A stretch of 64,000 bases of DNA from contig JAJFFC010000031.1 in the NCBI GenBank assembly GCA_021776795.1, forward strand, positions 1-64,000, given 5' to 3'. The notes under the pieces were generated by a model. That model ran no database searches. It was not told where the DNA came from and saw only the letters and a list, made by a program, of their open reading frames with translations. Each line of letters opens with the position of its first letter. Position 1 is the stretch's first letter. Below, piece after piece: positions 50,313 through 58,706 of the stretch. The position numbers and the translations under genes are program-made. The DNA comes from Planctomycetota bacterium. GTDB lineage: Bacteria > Planctomycetota > UBA1135.

Positions 50313-51010
50313 TCCTGACTCGGCACCACACCTTCGAAATCCGTGGTGGCGTCGAAGGAATCGGGAGCATCGGGGTCATCGAAGTAACTGAACGCGCGGT
50401 AGGTCGCGTCTTCCATGCGAAAGATGTCTTCGACTAGGCCGTCGACCATTTCAAACTTCACGCGCAGAACCCCCTGGACTTCAATCGTCTTAAAGGTGTA
50501 GTCCATGCCATTCTTATCGGCGAGGGCAACGCGCAGGATTTCATTGAGTTGCGGCGGCGCGCCGAAACAGCAGCTGTACAAACTGCGCACCAGGTGAAAC
50601 TTCTGAATGAGCTCGAGATCAATGTCCGGCATCATGAAGCCACGCACGATGACCTCTTTGCCATCGAGGGCCAAGATGTAGTCCGGGATGGGCTGTTCCC
50701 GCTTGAGGTCGACTTCCCAACCGCCGAGGTCATGTAGGTCAATCAAGTAGGGCTCTTTCCCAGTGGCTAAGGCTTTTTCCAAACTGGCGCGCCGCTCCTC
50801 AACGGTGATCGCCGTCGACCATTCCGGGGTTTTCTCTTCTGCCGGCTTGGAGACCTTCATGCGATCACGCAGACGCAGGCCGCCTTCTTCCGCTCCCTCT
50901 GCTGCAGGCTGAGCTTGGCCTTCGTCTACCGGCTTTGGCTCCTCCTTGCTGCAACTTGGCGTGACAACAAGCAGCAGAGCCGCGAGAGGGATGGTGTACA
51001 AGGATTTCAT
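50309..51010 (-). CDS. DUF3299-family lipoprotein
   Basis: 233 residues from the ATG at 51010, which overlaps the AddA stop (ATGA). A lipoprotein signal ends at C20 (VVTPSC). After an acidic linker the domain DGKEVIVRGFMMPDIDLELI, then LVRSLYSCCFGAPPQLNEIL, is typical of DUF3299: a small beta-barrel with a CCFG motif. The function of this family is unknown; the Cys pair suggests metal or redox binding in the periplasm. It is the last gene of a coupled operon with AddAB, whose DNA-repair role has no obvious link to a periplasmic lipoprotein. Confidence 0.8.
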   Translation of the reverse strand: MKSLYTIPLAALLLVVTPSCSKEEPKPVDEGQAQPAAEGAEEGGLRLRDRMKVSKPAEEKTPEWSTAITVEERRASLEKALATGKEPYLIDLHDLGGWEVDLKREQPIPDYILALDGKEVIVRGFMMPDIDLELIQKFHLVRSLYSCCFGAPPQLNEILRVALADKNGMDYTFKTIEVQGVLRVKFEMVDGLVEDIFRMEDATYRAFSYFDDPDAPDSFDATTDFEGVVPSQD

Positions 51011-54000
51011 GAGTTCCATTCGTCGGCGAACAGCTGGCAGTTGCCATCGAGGTAAAGCAGACTGAGGCGGATACTTTCCGGGCCGAGTCCAAGCTGCATA
51101 CCCAGTGCCGTGCGATAGGCTTCGAGTTGCAGGCGATAGTTCATGGGAATCTGTTGGTCCTCTGGCGGTAGTCCCGTCTTATAGTCCAAGATATCCGCGC
51201 TCACGATTTGTTCCCCATCCTTCCATAGAACGACGCGGTCGTAAATCCCCTGCAAGATGGCATTCTGTCCTTGTGCGTCCTTGGCGGCTACGGCGAAGGG
51301 GCGTTCGCGCCAAAGTTCGGCATGCTCTTCGCTTTTGGACAAGGCCGAGGCAATGTTTGATTGTTGGCACATCTCGGTGAACTCCTGCACCCAGCTGTTT
51401 CGTTCCTCAGCGGTAGGTGGCGGTTGCATAGCCGCAAGAGCCTGGTGAAGTTGCTCCTCGCTAGGGAGCTGCGGCAACCATTCCACACAGGCAAAGAGCG
51501 CATGCAAGGCGCTACCGCGGCGCATGGCGAGGTCGTCGCCCTGCTGCAAGAGTTTGGCTCCCGTGATGTGCTCTTCCGCGGCGGAAGAAGGGCTCCATCT
51601 TGGGCGAATGCGCGGCCCCTTACTGTCTAGGAAAAGCGGTGTCTGGTCGGCGTGGTCCTCAGGGCCTTCCGCATTGGTGGCGCGCGCATCTTGCGCTTGC
51701 TGCCCTGCAAGGAGCGGCGCGCTTTGCCAAACCACGCGCAGGGTGCGTTCCTCATCCTGGACTTCCGGCGCCCCGGGAAGCTCCACCGGGGAGGGGGCCT
51801 GCAGAATGGAATTGCGCAGGACTTCTTCGGCACCTACCTTTTCGCCGGGCTCCTTCGGCTTCTTGGTCTGACACGGAAGCAGAATCTCCATGTGCTGCCG
51901 GGCGCGGGTCATGGCGACATACAACACGCACAGCATGTCATGGATTTCCCGCGCTTGATCCCATTGCAGCGCGTGTAAAAAATCCGGGCAACCATAGAGT
52001 TGCGCTGCTTGTTGCACAGTGGCATTGGGTCTGCGGCTGACGGCAGTCACCGCGCCGCGCGCTTCGGGGCGCATGGCGAGAAAAGCATTGCGCGATGTGC
52101 GCGTTCTTTCGATTGGCAGCAACACGAAATCAAAGGCAAGGCCCTTGGATTGGTGCACGGTCATGATTTGTACGCCAGCACTGCCGACATCGGCGACGCG
52201 GCGTTCACGGATCATTTGCGCAAAAGCGGCAGGGCGCAACGTGGCTCGGGAATCCCATTGCAAACCTAGCTCCACCAACTGGCCGAAGCGGCGCAGGTTG
52301 AAGGCGTCGAAAAGCTCGGTGGCCTTCATTTCCCGGTACAGCTTCTCGAGGAATGGACCGTAGCCTTCCCGGAGTAGGCGCCGACGCCATGTGCTTGAGG
52401 CTCGCCGCGCATCTTCGCGTTGGTCCTGCCGGTCTTCGCGGTAGCGCAGGTCGAGCAAGGTGGCAAGCTCTGAGCTCGCGACATGGAACCAGGCGGCGGT
52501 ATCGCCAGGGTGATCCGCGAGTTGCAAGAGAGAGAGAACGATGTCGACCGCGCGCGAATCCGTCAGCGGATTGCCGCCCGCGCCACTCGCCTTCACTCCC
52601 TGAGCCGCAAGCTCCGCAATCAGTTGAGGAATGACTTTGTTGCTACGCACCAGCACGGCCAAGCTTGCGTCTGGGTTCTGCTGATGCAAAGCGATGACGC
52701 GTTCCAAAGTCGCTTGGCGCATGGCGACGGCATCGCCCGCGCGCTCTCCATGCACTTGCCACAGGCGAACCTCACCGCTTTCCTTGCTATTAGCGGTGTG
52801 CTCTGGAAACTCTGCCCAAGATTCTGTCGCTTGGGTCCACGCTGCGGGGGCGTTCTCGCCAAAGAGCTCGGGAAGTTGGTCGAAGCAATGATTGACGGCA
52901 TCGAGAATTTCCTGGCGCGAACGATAGTTGCGCGACATGGTTTCCTCGGGAAGATTCAGCCAACCTGCTAGGCCAGTGAGCAAACGCGATTCCCCTTCCC
53001 GGAAGCCGTAGATGCTTTGCTTGGCATCACCGACGACAAACAAAGAGCGCTTTTTCTGCTGTGCCGCCTTTTCCGCTAACGGCGCAATCGCTTCCCATTG
53101 CAGGGGGTTGGTGTCTTGAAATTCATCGAGCAATAAGTGCTCTTCCTCTTGCCCAACGCGTGCAGCCACCCGTTCGCGTAGCTCCGGATCGGCCTTCGCC
53201 AAGCTGGTGGGGAAGTCGTCGTAATCAATCAGGCCGGCAGCTTGTTTCGCGGATTGCGCATGAGAGGCATAGCGCTCGGCCAAAGTGCGCAGGGCGAGAT
53301 TGCTCTGGTGGAGCTCCCAAAGCAATTGCCGTGCGCAAACCTCTGCTCCTGGTAGCAAGAACTCTCGCGGGATGGCATGTCGGTTAAAGAGGTTCTCCTG
53401 GGTGAAAATCTTTGCGAATATCCCGCTAGCTGGCATCGCCTTCCAATCTCGTGCGGCGAATTGGCCGATTAGTTTCTCGGTGGCCCTAACCCAGTTGGAG
53501 TCTGGCTTGCCGGCCTTGGTTTTGGGAATAGGCATCTCTTGGATGCGAGCGAGGGCGCCTTCCTCTTCTTCTGCACTGGGCTTTTGCACTTCCGCCAAGA
53601 TCTCCCAAGCCTGGCCCTGGCCATTGGCGGCGCACCACCACTTTGCCGCCTCTTGCAAAATGTCTCCGCCAGCACCGAGCACACTGCGTTTGGCTTTGCC
53701 GGCTTGCATGGCCTCGAGAAGACCAAGGCTTTCCTTCGTGGGCAGATTGGTGACCGTGGCTTCGACGGCAAGTCGAGCAATCTCCAAATGGTCCACTTCT
53801 TCCGCCAAGCGCCAGCCCAAAGGCAGGCCCAACTCCCAGGAAGCGGCGCTTGCTTGATTCTGGAACCAACTATCAAGGGTACGGATGTTGAGCTGCGGCA
53901 ACTGCGTCAGCAAGCTCCGCAACAGTTGCTCCACATCCGCCTGCGGCCAATCCTGATTGAGGTCCAGTTCTTGTGCCAAGCGTTGACGCTTGTCTGGATT

Positions 54001-54195
54001 CGCGCAGGCTTCGGCGAGACGGCAAAGGATGGCGCCCAAGATTTCCCCTGCTGCTTTGCGAGTGAAGGTGCTGGCCAAAATGACGGCCGGGGAAACACCG
54101 CTTTGGAGCAATCGCAAATAGCGCAACGAAAGGCGATAGGTTTTGCCTGTTCCCGCGGAAGCGAGGAGCACCAAAGATTCCGACGACACGCTCAT
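51007..54195 (-). CDS. addA: AddA/RecB-type helicase-nuclease
   Basis: 1062 residues from the ATG at 54195, which overlaps the AddB stop (ATGA). UvrD-like helicase motifs: Walker A LASAGTGKTYRLSLRY at about residue 12, ASTFTRKAAGEIL, motif II LLLDEFQDTNPLQWEA near 360, FVVGDAKQSIYGFREGES, and IMTVHQSKGLAFDFVLLPIE. The C-terminal nuclease domain has QNAILQGIYDRVVLWKDGEQ and ADILDYKTG, with the Asp/Lys of the PD-(D/E)xK fold. With AddB it resects double-strand breaks for RecA loading. Although RecB-like in length, the AddB-type neighbour favours AddAB. Confidence 0.9.
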   Translation of the reverse strand: MSVSSESLVLLASAGTGKTYRLSLRYLRLLQSGVSPAVILASTFTRKAAGEILGAILCRLAEACANPDKRQRLAQELDLNQDWPQADVEQLLRSLLTQLPQLNIRTLDSWFQNQASAASWELGLPLGWRLAEEVDHLEIARLAVEATVTNLPTKESLGLLEAMQAGKAKRSVLGAGGDILQEAAKWWCAANGQGQAWEILAEVQKPSAEEEEGALARIQEMPIPKTKAGKPDSNWVRATEKLIGQFAARDWKAMPASGIFAKIFTQENLFNRHAIPREFLLPGAEVCARQLLWELHQSNLALRTLAERYASHAQSAKQAAGLIDYDDFPTSLAKADPELRERVAARVGQEEEHLLLDEFQDTNPLQWEAIAPLAEKAAQQKKRSLFVVGDAKQSIYGFREGESRLLTGLAGWLNLPEETMSRNYRSRQEILDAVNHCFDQLPELFGENAPAAWTQATESWAEFPEHTANSKESGEVRLWQVHGERAGDAVAMRQATLERVIALHQQNPDASLAVLVRSNKVIPQLIAELAAQGVKASGAGGNPLTDSRAVDIVLSLLQLADHPGDTAAWFHVASSELATLLDLRYREDRQDQREDARRASSTWRRRLLREGYGPFLEKLYREMKATELFDAFNLRRFGQLVELGLQWDSRATLRPAAFAQMIRERRVADVGSAGVQIMTVHQSKGLAFDFVLLPIERTRTSRNAFLAMRPEARGAVTAVSRRPNATVQQAAQLYGCPDFLHALQWDQAREIHDMLCVLYVAMTRARQHMEILLPCQTKKPKEPGEKVGAEEVLRNSILQAPSPVELPGAPEVQDEERTLRVVWQSAPLLAGQQAQDARATNAEGPEDHADQTPLFLDSKGPRIRPRWSPSSAAEEHITGAKLLQQGDDLAMRRGSALHALFACVEWLPQLPSEEQLHQALAAMQPPPTAEERNSWVQEFTEMCQQSNIASALSKSEEHAELWRERPFAVAAKDAQGQNAILQGIYDRVVLWKDGEQIVSADILDYKTGLPPEDQQIPMNYRLQLEAYRTALGMQLGLGPESIRLSLLYLDGNCQLFADEWNS

Positions 54196-57008
54196 TCTTC
54201 CCACCCCTCTTGTTCTTCTTCGGCCATCGCCACCAGTTGACCTTGCCCCATGCACCGCAGGGCAAAGGTATCGAAACTCGGAGGCCTCTGCTTGGTGTCA
54301 AAGAAGTCTCCGGCGCGAATCCCCTCGATTGCGGCGGCAACCTGGATGGTCATGGCCGCAAGCATGCCTTCCTTCCAGTGCAAAATGGTGAAGGCATCGG
54401 AGTCGTCGCTTGCGCCCAGATTCCAATAGCAAACCTCGGTGGATTGCGGCATGTCCTCTAAAAGCACGCGGCCAATCAATGGCGCTGCCAAATGAGGATA
54501 GAGCGCCATTTGCACATCCCTCCAAATCAGTTTGCGGGTCATCACGCAACTCTTCAGCTCCATAGCCTTGTCGCCGCTTTTATAGTCAATGATGCGCCAC
54601 TGCACCTGGCCTTCCTGTTCACGACGGTCGATGCGATCGATGCGCCCGCCTAGGCGAAAGGCGGTGCCATGGAAATCCAGCGGCACAGATTTGTCTTGCG
54701 GGGACCATTCCACCGAATGGATGCGCCAGCCTTCTTCGACAAGGCTGACCTGGCGTAAGGCAAAGCGCAGCAAGCGGTATTCCGCCTGTTGCAACTGCAA
54801 GCCAACCGTGCCGCGCGGAGGGTCACCGAAGCGTTTCTTCGCCTCGGCGTTCAGAAGGGTGACCAAGAACCGGTGCAACTGCAGGGCGTCGGTCCAAGTA
54901 GGTGCTTCCTCATGGCGACCAAACTGCTCCAAGACTTCATGCATCAGGTTGCCGAAGTGCAAGGCGCTTAATTCCTGGGGATCATCCTCAACGTCTTCTA
55001 AGCCAAGAACATTACGCAGATAGTAGGTGTAGGGTGATTGGAGATAAGCATTGATGCGGCTTGGCGAGAAGGTCTCTTGCTCATAATCCGGCATGGCGGG
55101 CGCCTGCGGCCAAGTTGGCACTGGTGGCAAACCACCATCGATACGATGGGGTTCGTCCTGCTCTTCGCCAAACATGGCTAAGGCGCGCGGTGCCAAGGTG
55201 CTTTGCTGGCCGAGGAAGAATAAACGGCTCGGCAGTAATGGGTCTCCCTGTGCATTATTACGGCAGAGGAAGAACTGCGGCCAGGCTTGGCTTTGGCGTT
55301 GGGCGCATAAGCACTCCAGCAGGTAGTGATCTCGCGCCAAGCGCAGGGCATCTTGCTCCAGTCCCAGGCGCTTGCGCAGCGGCGCTTCTAATAAGGGGTG
55401 TGTCTGTGGCGCTGCAGGAACCAATCCCTCCTGCATATCGCAAACCAACAAGGCAGGGGCATCGTCAAGAGCCAGTTCCAGCCAGCCCACGGCATCGACG
55501 CTGCCGCCACCACGCTGCGGAGTGGGAATCTCCTCTTGGCGCAAGTGGTGCACCAACAAGCGCAGAGCTTGGGCACCAGCCAGTGGCAAACTGCTTTGGT
55601 CTTCAGGGAGCTGTCGCCATTGCTGCAATCGCTTGGCAATGCTGGACAGTGCCGACGCCAACTCGCGATCGGCTTCTCGACTGCGGTCGAATTCACGATG
55701 GCCGTACATCTGCTGAAGCAAGGCATCTAAGGCATCGGTCCATGCCCGGGCGCCACGCGCCTTGCCGCGAAAATCTTCGCTCCATTTCCACAGCAAGGCG
55801 GACTGTTGCTTGAGGTGGTCGGTGGCCGTAATCCCGTGAGGATCAGAGGCAGGTAGCCAGGGCGGCGCAGCCTGTTCCAGAACATGCTCCGCAAGATAGG
55901 TATCGAGTGCGCCTGGGTTAGATGGGCGCTGGAGTTCTAAGCCAAGGGCTTCCTCGCAATCCGCATGACGTAGCAGTTGCCCCAAAGCTTGGGCTCGCGG
56001 GTTCTCCATCCAATCTGCGAAAGCCGCCAGCAAGCGCGCCGGCGAGCTTTGCGCCAAAGACTGGCCTTGTGCCCCGTGCACGCTGACGCCAATTTCGGCG
56101 AAATGGCGCGCAAGCGGGGGCAGGGAGTGGTCGTCGAGCACACCCAAGGTGATGTCTTCTGGCGCAAACTGACCTGGCTGTTTGCGCAACTGCTCCAGGA
56201 CCTTGCGTGCTTGGCCAGCGGGATCGGCGCACAAGTGCACATGCTCATCGGCAATGTCTAACTGGCGCCCGGCCCAAGCCTCGGGGATGGGCATGCCGAG
56301 GTCATCGAAGGCGTCGGCCAAATCTTTTGGTGCGGCAATCAGAGCTTGGCCCTGTACCTGCGGATGTAACAGGATTTCCCGCTGCAGCGGGTTGGCTTCG
56401 GTGATGCCAACCAGCAGCAGCGGACCGGTTGCTGGAGTGAGATTCTGCGCGCGTAAGGCGTCGAGCCGCAAAAGGTGAGGGTCGCCAAAGCCAGCCTTGG
56501 CAAGCTGCGCCGAATAGTCTTGCTGGACTTGCGCGAGAATCTCCCATCTGGGACCCTCCGCGGCGCTGGTCAACTGAGCAGCCTCGGCAAAGGTGTGCAT
56601 TGCCCCACCCAAATCGCGATGTAAATCCTGAATGGTTTTGGCCAGCGGCCACCAGCTGGAAAAATCCTTGCCCTGCGGGAGCTTGGCGAGGACCTTTTCC
56701 AAATCGGCCTTTCGCTGTTGTCGCAGGACCTGAACCCAGGTTAAATCGCGCAAGAGTTCCGGCGCGCACGGAAGCGTTTGTGTCGTCAGGCGATCGGAAA
56801 GCTGGCCAAGGGTGGTGGTCTGTGGCGGTGCCCAGTGCGCAGGCGCTTGCTCCAACAACAGCTCTTGCAGACGGCGACCCGCTCGGCGACCGGGAAGAGC
56901 AATCTGAACTTGGCTCAGGTCTGGGCCATACTGCTCGAGCAAATATGCCGCACAATTCGGCAATAATGCCGAATTCCAGCCCAGAAACACGCGCTCGAAG
57001 CCGCTCAC
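54192..57008 (-). CDS. addB: AddB-type nuclease/inactive helicase
   Basis: 938 residues from the GTG at 57008, which overlaps the previous stop (GTGA); an ATG-like start at 57020 is an alternative. The N-terminal half is a degenerate UvrD-like fold: IALPGRRAGRRLQELLLEQ stands where Walker A would be and lacks the GKT core. The C-terminal domain is a nuclease: FSPSRINAYLQSPYTYYLRN, GNLMHEVLEQF, GGRIDRIDRREQEGQ and WRIIDYKSGDKAM. It pairs with AddA to form a two-nuclease resection complex. The usual C-terminal Fe-S cysteines are not evident; the only candidate Cys are scattered. Confidence 0.85.
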   Translation of the reverse strand: MSGFERVFLGWNSALLPNCAAYLLEQYGPDLSQVQIALPGRRAGRRLQELLLEQAPAHWAPPQTTTLGQLSDRLTTQTLPCAPELLRDLTWVQVLRQQRKADLEKVLAKLPQGKDFSSWWPLAKTIQDLHRDLGGAMHTFAEAAQLTSAAEGPRWEILAQVQQDYSAQLAKAGFGDPHLLRLDALRAQNLTPATGPLLLVGITEANPLQREILLHPQVQGQALIAAPKDLADAFDDLGMPIPEAWAGRQLDIADEHVHLCADPAGQARKVLEQLRKQPGQFAPEDITLGVLDDHSLPPLARHFAEIGVSVHGAQGQSLAQSSPARLLAAFADWMENPRAQALGQLLRHADCEEALGLELQRPSNPGALDTYLAEHVLEQAAPPWLPASDPHGITATDHLKQQSALLWKWSEDFRGKARGARAWTDALDALLQQMYGHREFDRSREADRELASALSSIAKRLQQWRQLPEDQSSLPLAGAQALRLLVHHLRQEEIPTPQRGGGSVDAVGWLELALDDAPALLVCDMQEGLVPAAPQTHPLLEAPLRKRLGLEQDALRLARDHYLLECLCAQRQSQAWPQFFLCRNNAQGDPLLPSRLFFLGQQSTLAPRALAMFGEEQDEPHRIDGGLPPVPTWPQAPAMPDYEQETFSPSRINAYLQSPYTYYLRNVLGLEDVEDDPQELSALHFGNLMHEVLEQFGRHEEAPTWTDALQLHRFLVTLLNAEAKKRFGDPPRGTVGLQLQQAEYRLLRFALRQVSLVEEGWRIHSVEWSPQDKSVPLDFHGTAFRLGGRIDRIDRREQEGQVQWRIIDYKSGDKAMELKSCVMTRKLIWRDVQMALYPHLAAPLIGRVLLEDMPQSTEVCYWNLGASDDSDAFTILHWKEGMLAAMTIQVAAAIEGIRAGDFFDTKQRPPSFDTFALRCMGQGQLVAMAEEEQEGWEE

Positions 57009-57493
57009 GGTGCCAGCCAATCCAGGGTGGAAGACGCCAGAAGAACCGCTTTGTCGCCCTTGGCTCCCCCCGTCAGCGGCACATGCAAGAGGCCCTCGGT
57101 GCTGCCCGTACGCGCCTCGGCAGTGGCGTAATCCAGGTAGCGGGTGAGGATCCAGCCGCGCAACTCCTCGGCATAGAGGTGGGTGAGCGCCCAGGCATCT
57201 TCGCGCGAATCATCGTCGCCATCGGTGTGGACCATGACCGCATGGAGCGGTCGAAAGCCGACCTCGGCCAGTTCGTGAATCGCTTCTGGAGGGGCCTTGG
57301 TCGCCCGCTCCACGCGCACCAGAATGTCGCGCGGAGCGAGATCTCTGGAAGCCTCGCCAAAGCTGTGGCGCGCCTGCATGCCCTGCGGACTGATGGCGCC
57401 AGCCAGCGAAGATTGCGCCAAATCCCGCAGGAGGCCGTGAAAGCGCGCCTCATCTAGCGGGAAATCGGTCAATAGGGTGGCCACAAGCTCCAC
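57005..57493 (-). CDS. Hypothetical protein heading the addBA operon
   Basis: 162 residues from a GTG start at 57493, supported by TACACT 6 nt upstream. It looks like a soluble alpha/beta protein: DILVRVERATKAPPEAIHEL, then VGFRPLHAVMVHTDGDDDSR, then EDAWALTHLYAEELRGWILT. No known motif. The GTGA overlap with addB shows that it is translated with the recombination genes, so it may act in the same repair process; that is only an inference from operon structure. Codon use is like its neighbours. Confidence 0.65.
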   Translation of the reverse strand: MELVATLLTDFPLDEARFHGLLRDLAQSSLAGAISPQGMQARHSFGEASRDLAPRDILVRVERATKAPPEAIHELAEVGFRPLHAVMVHTDGDDDSREDAWALTHLYAEELRGWILTRYLDYATAEARTGSTEGLLHVPLTGGAKGDKAVLLASSTLDWLAP

Positions 57494-57499
57494 AGGTCG

Positions 57500-57505
57500 A
57501 GTGTA
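57500..57505 (-). promoter_or_regulatory. -10-like TACACT, 6 nt before GTG start
   Basis: TACACT on the minus strand, CGACCT, then the GTG at 57493 of the first gene of the addBA operon. Confidence 0.45.
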
Positions 57506-57550
57506 ACGCGGTCGAAGAAAGAAGCAGAGAAAGCTCGATTCCGAGGCAAT

Positions 57551-57587
57551 CCGGTCCCAAGACCGGAGACAATAGACCGGGTTTTTT
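57551..57587 (+). promoter_or_regulatory. Hairpin with alternative pairing and T-run
   Basis: CCGGTC (57551-57556) can pair with GACCGG at 57561-57566 (loop CCAA) or with a second GACCGG at 57575-57580, which is followed by GTTTTTT. The second pairing would look like an intrinsic terminator just ahead of the alpha/beta hydrolase gene. It could be an attenuator or a terminator for upstream antisense transcription. Confidence 0.35.
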
Positions 57588-57606
57588 ACGAGAGCCCGAC
57601 CTTGTC

Positions 57607-58251
57607 ATGGTCCGCGATTTAGACAATCCTCCTTTACGACGCCTGTCGATTGATGGCCCCACCGGCCCCTTGGCGGCTTCCTTTGAAGTCCCGACTGGAG
57701 CCGCGCGTGCGGCCGTTCTGCATTTGCACCCGCACCCGATGCACGGTGGCACCCGTCACAACAATGTGGTCCGTCATGGCGCGTTGGGTGCGCTCGAAGC
57801 CGGATGCGCTGCGCTGCGCATTGATTTTCGTGGGGTGGGCGACTCCGGCGGGGAATATGACGAGGGCATCGGCGAGATCGATGACGCCGCCGCGGCGTTT
57901 GCCTGGCTGCAGCAGGAATATCCAGGACTCCCGGTTTTCGTTTGGGGCTTCAGCTTTGGCTCCCGCGTGGGTTTAGATTTCTCGATTCGCGCGCGCGCGG
58001 AAGTCGCCGGCTATATGGCGGTGGCATGGCCGACCAACTTTTATGCGTGGCCGGAAAGCACCGCCTGGCCACAACGCAGCGCGTTCTTGGCCGGCAGCGA
58101 AGATGAATACGTGGATTTCCAAAAGATGCCCCATGCCGAAGCATGCGGGGGCCAACTGACTGTGGTCGAAGGCGCCGGGCATTTTTTCCCTGGACAGCTA
58201 GACCGCGTTCGCGAGTACACCGCAAAAACCTTGCAGGAGTGGATGGGATGA
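57607..58251 (+). CDS. Alpha/beta hydrolase
   Basis: 214 residues. AVLHLHPHPMHGGTRHNNVV is the oxyanion-hole segment of a dienelactone-hydrolase/KANL3-like group, IDFRGVGDSGGEYDEG follows, and the nucleophile elbow is WGFSFGSRVG (Ser). The catalytic His is probably in EGAGHFFPGQL, and Asp in AGSEDEYVDF. It lacks a signal peptide, so it is cytoplasmic; the ester or amide substrate is unknown. Its stop overlaps the ATG of the thioesterase gene (ATGA), so both are co-translated and may act on related acyl compounds. Confidence 0.87.
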   Translation: MVRDLDNPPLRRLSIDGPTGPLAASFEVPTGAARAAVLHLHPHPMHGGTRHNNVVRHGALGALEAGCAALRIDFRGVGDSGGEYDEGIGEIDDAAAAFAWLQQEYPGLPVFVWGFSFGSRVGLDFSIRARAEVAGYMAVAWPTNFYAWPESTAWPQRSAFLAGSEDEYVDFQKMPHAEACGGQLTVVEGAGHFFPGQLDRVREYTAKTLQEWMG

Positions 58252-58664
58252 GTGAAGAACAACAAGACGGTTGTGATGAGATTGGCTGCGGCGCAGACCG
58301 TGAGCTGGCGATTCGCACCACGCTATTACCCAAAGACACCAATCCTGGCGGCACCATCTTTGGCGGTGTGATTCTTTCACTCATTGACCAGGCGGGTGAG
58401 ATTGCCATGCGCCGCATCAATCCGCATCGGCGTTACGTCACGGTGGCTATGGATAAGATTCAGTTCCATGCGCCGGTTTATGTCGGCGACTTGATTTCGC
58501 TCTACACCTGTTCGGCGAAGGTCGGGAAAACCTCGGTTTCGATTCAGGTCGACGTTCTGGTGGAGCGGCGAGACCGCCCAGGCAGCGAAATCCGCGTCAC
58601 TGAGGCCAAAGTGACCTTCGTCGCCATCGGCGGCGACGGCAAGCCGATTCCTGTGCGCGGCTAG
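58248..58664 (+). CDS. Hotdog-fold acyl-CoA thioesterase (YciA-like)
   Basis: 138 residues from the ATG at 58248. The family segment LPKDTNPGGTIFGGVILSLI-DQAGEIAMRR contains the N/D-x-x-G-x-x-F/H-G-G active-site region with the catalytic Asp in the following helix. VTVAMDKIQFHAPVYVGDLI is the second conserved strand pair. It hydrolyses acyl-CoA thioesters, releasing CoA. A short N-terminal extension with two Cys (DGCDEIGCGAD) is unusual. Coupled to the upstream hydrolase. Confidence 0.9.
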   Translation: MSEEQQDGCDEIGCGADRELAIRTTLLPKDTNPGGTIFGGVILSLIDQAGEIAMRRINPHRRYVTVAMDKIQFHAPVYVGDLISLYTCSAKVGKTSVSIQVDVLVERRDRPGSEIRVTEAKVTFVAIGGDGKPIPVRG

Positions 58665-58684
58665 GGAAGGCTGCTATCATTCAG

Positions 58685-58701
58685 ATACTGCTGTGCAGTA
58701 T
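58685..58701 (+). repeat. Perfect inverted repeat upstream of the pseudo-peptidase gene
   Basis: ATACTGC-TGT-GCAGTAT, 7 bp per arm, lies 5 nt before the ATG at 58707. It might be an operator or cover a -10 (CAGTAT). Confidence 0.4.
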
Positions 58702-58706
58702 TTCAC

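Noticed and set aside
53700..54255. Long plus-strand frames antisense to addA and addB
   Set aside because: Shadow frames caused by GC-rich codon bias; no start signal, motif or independent support.
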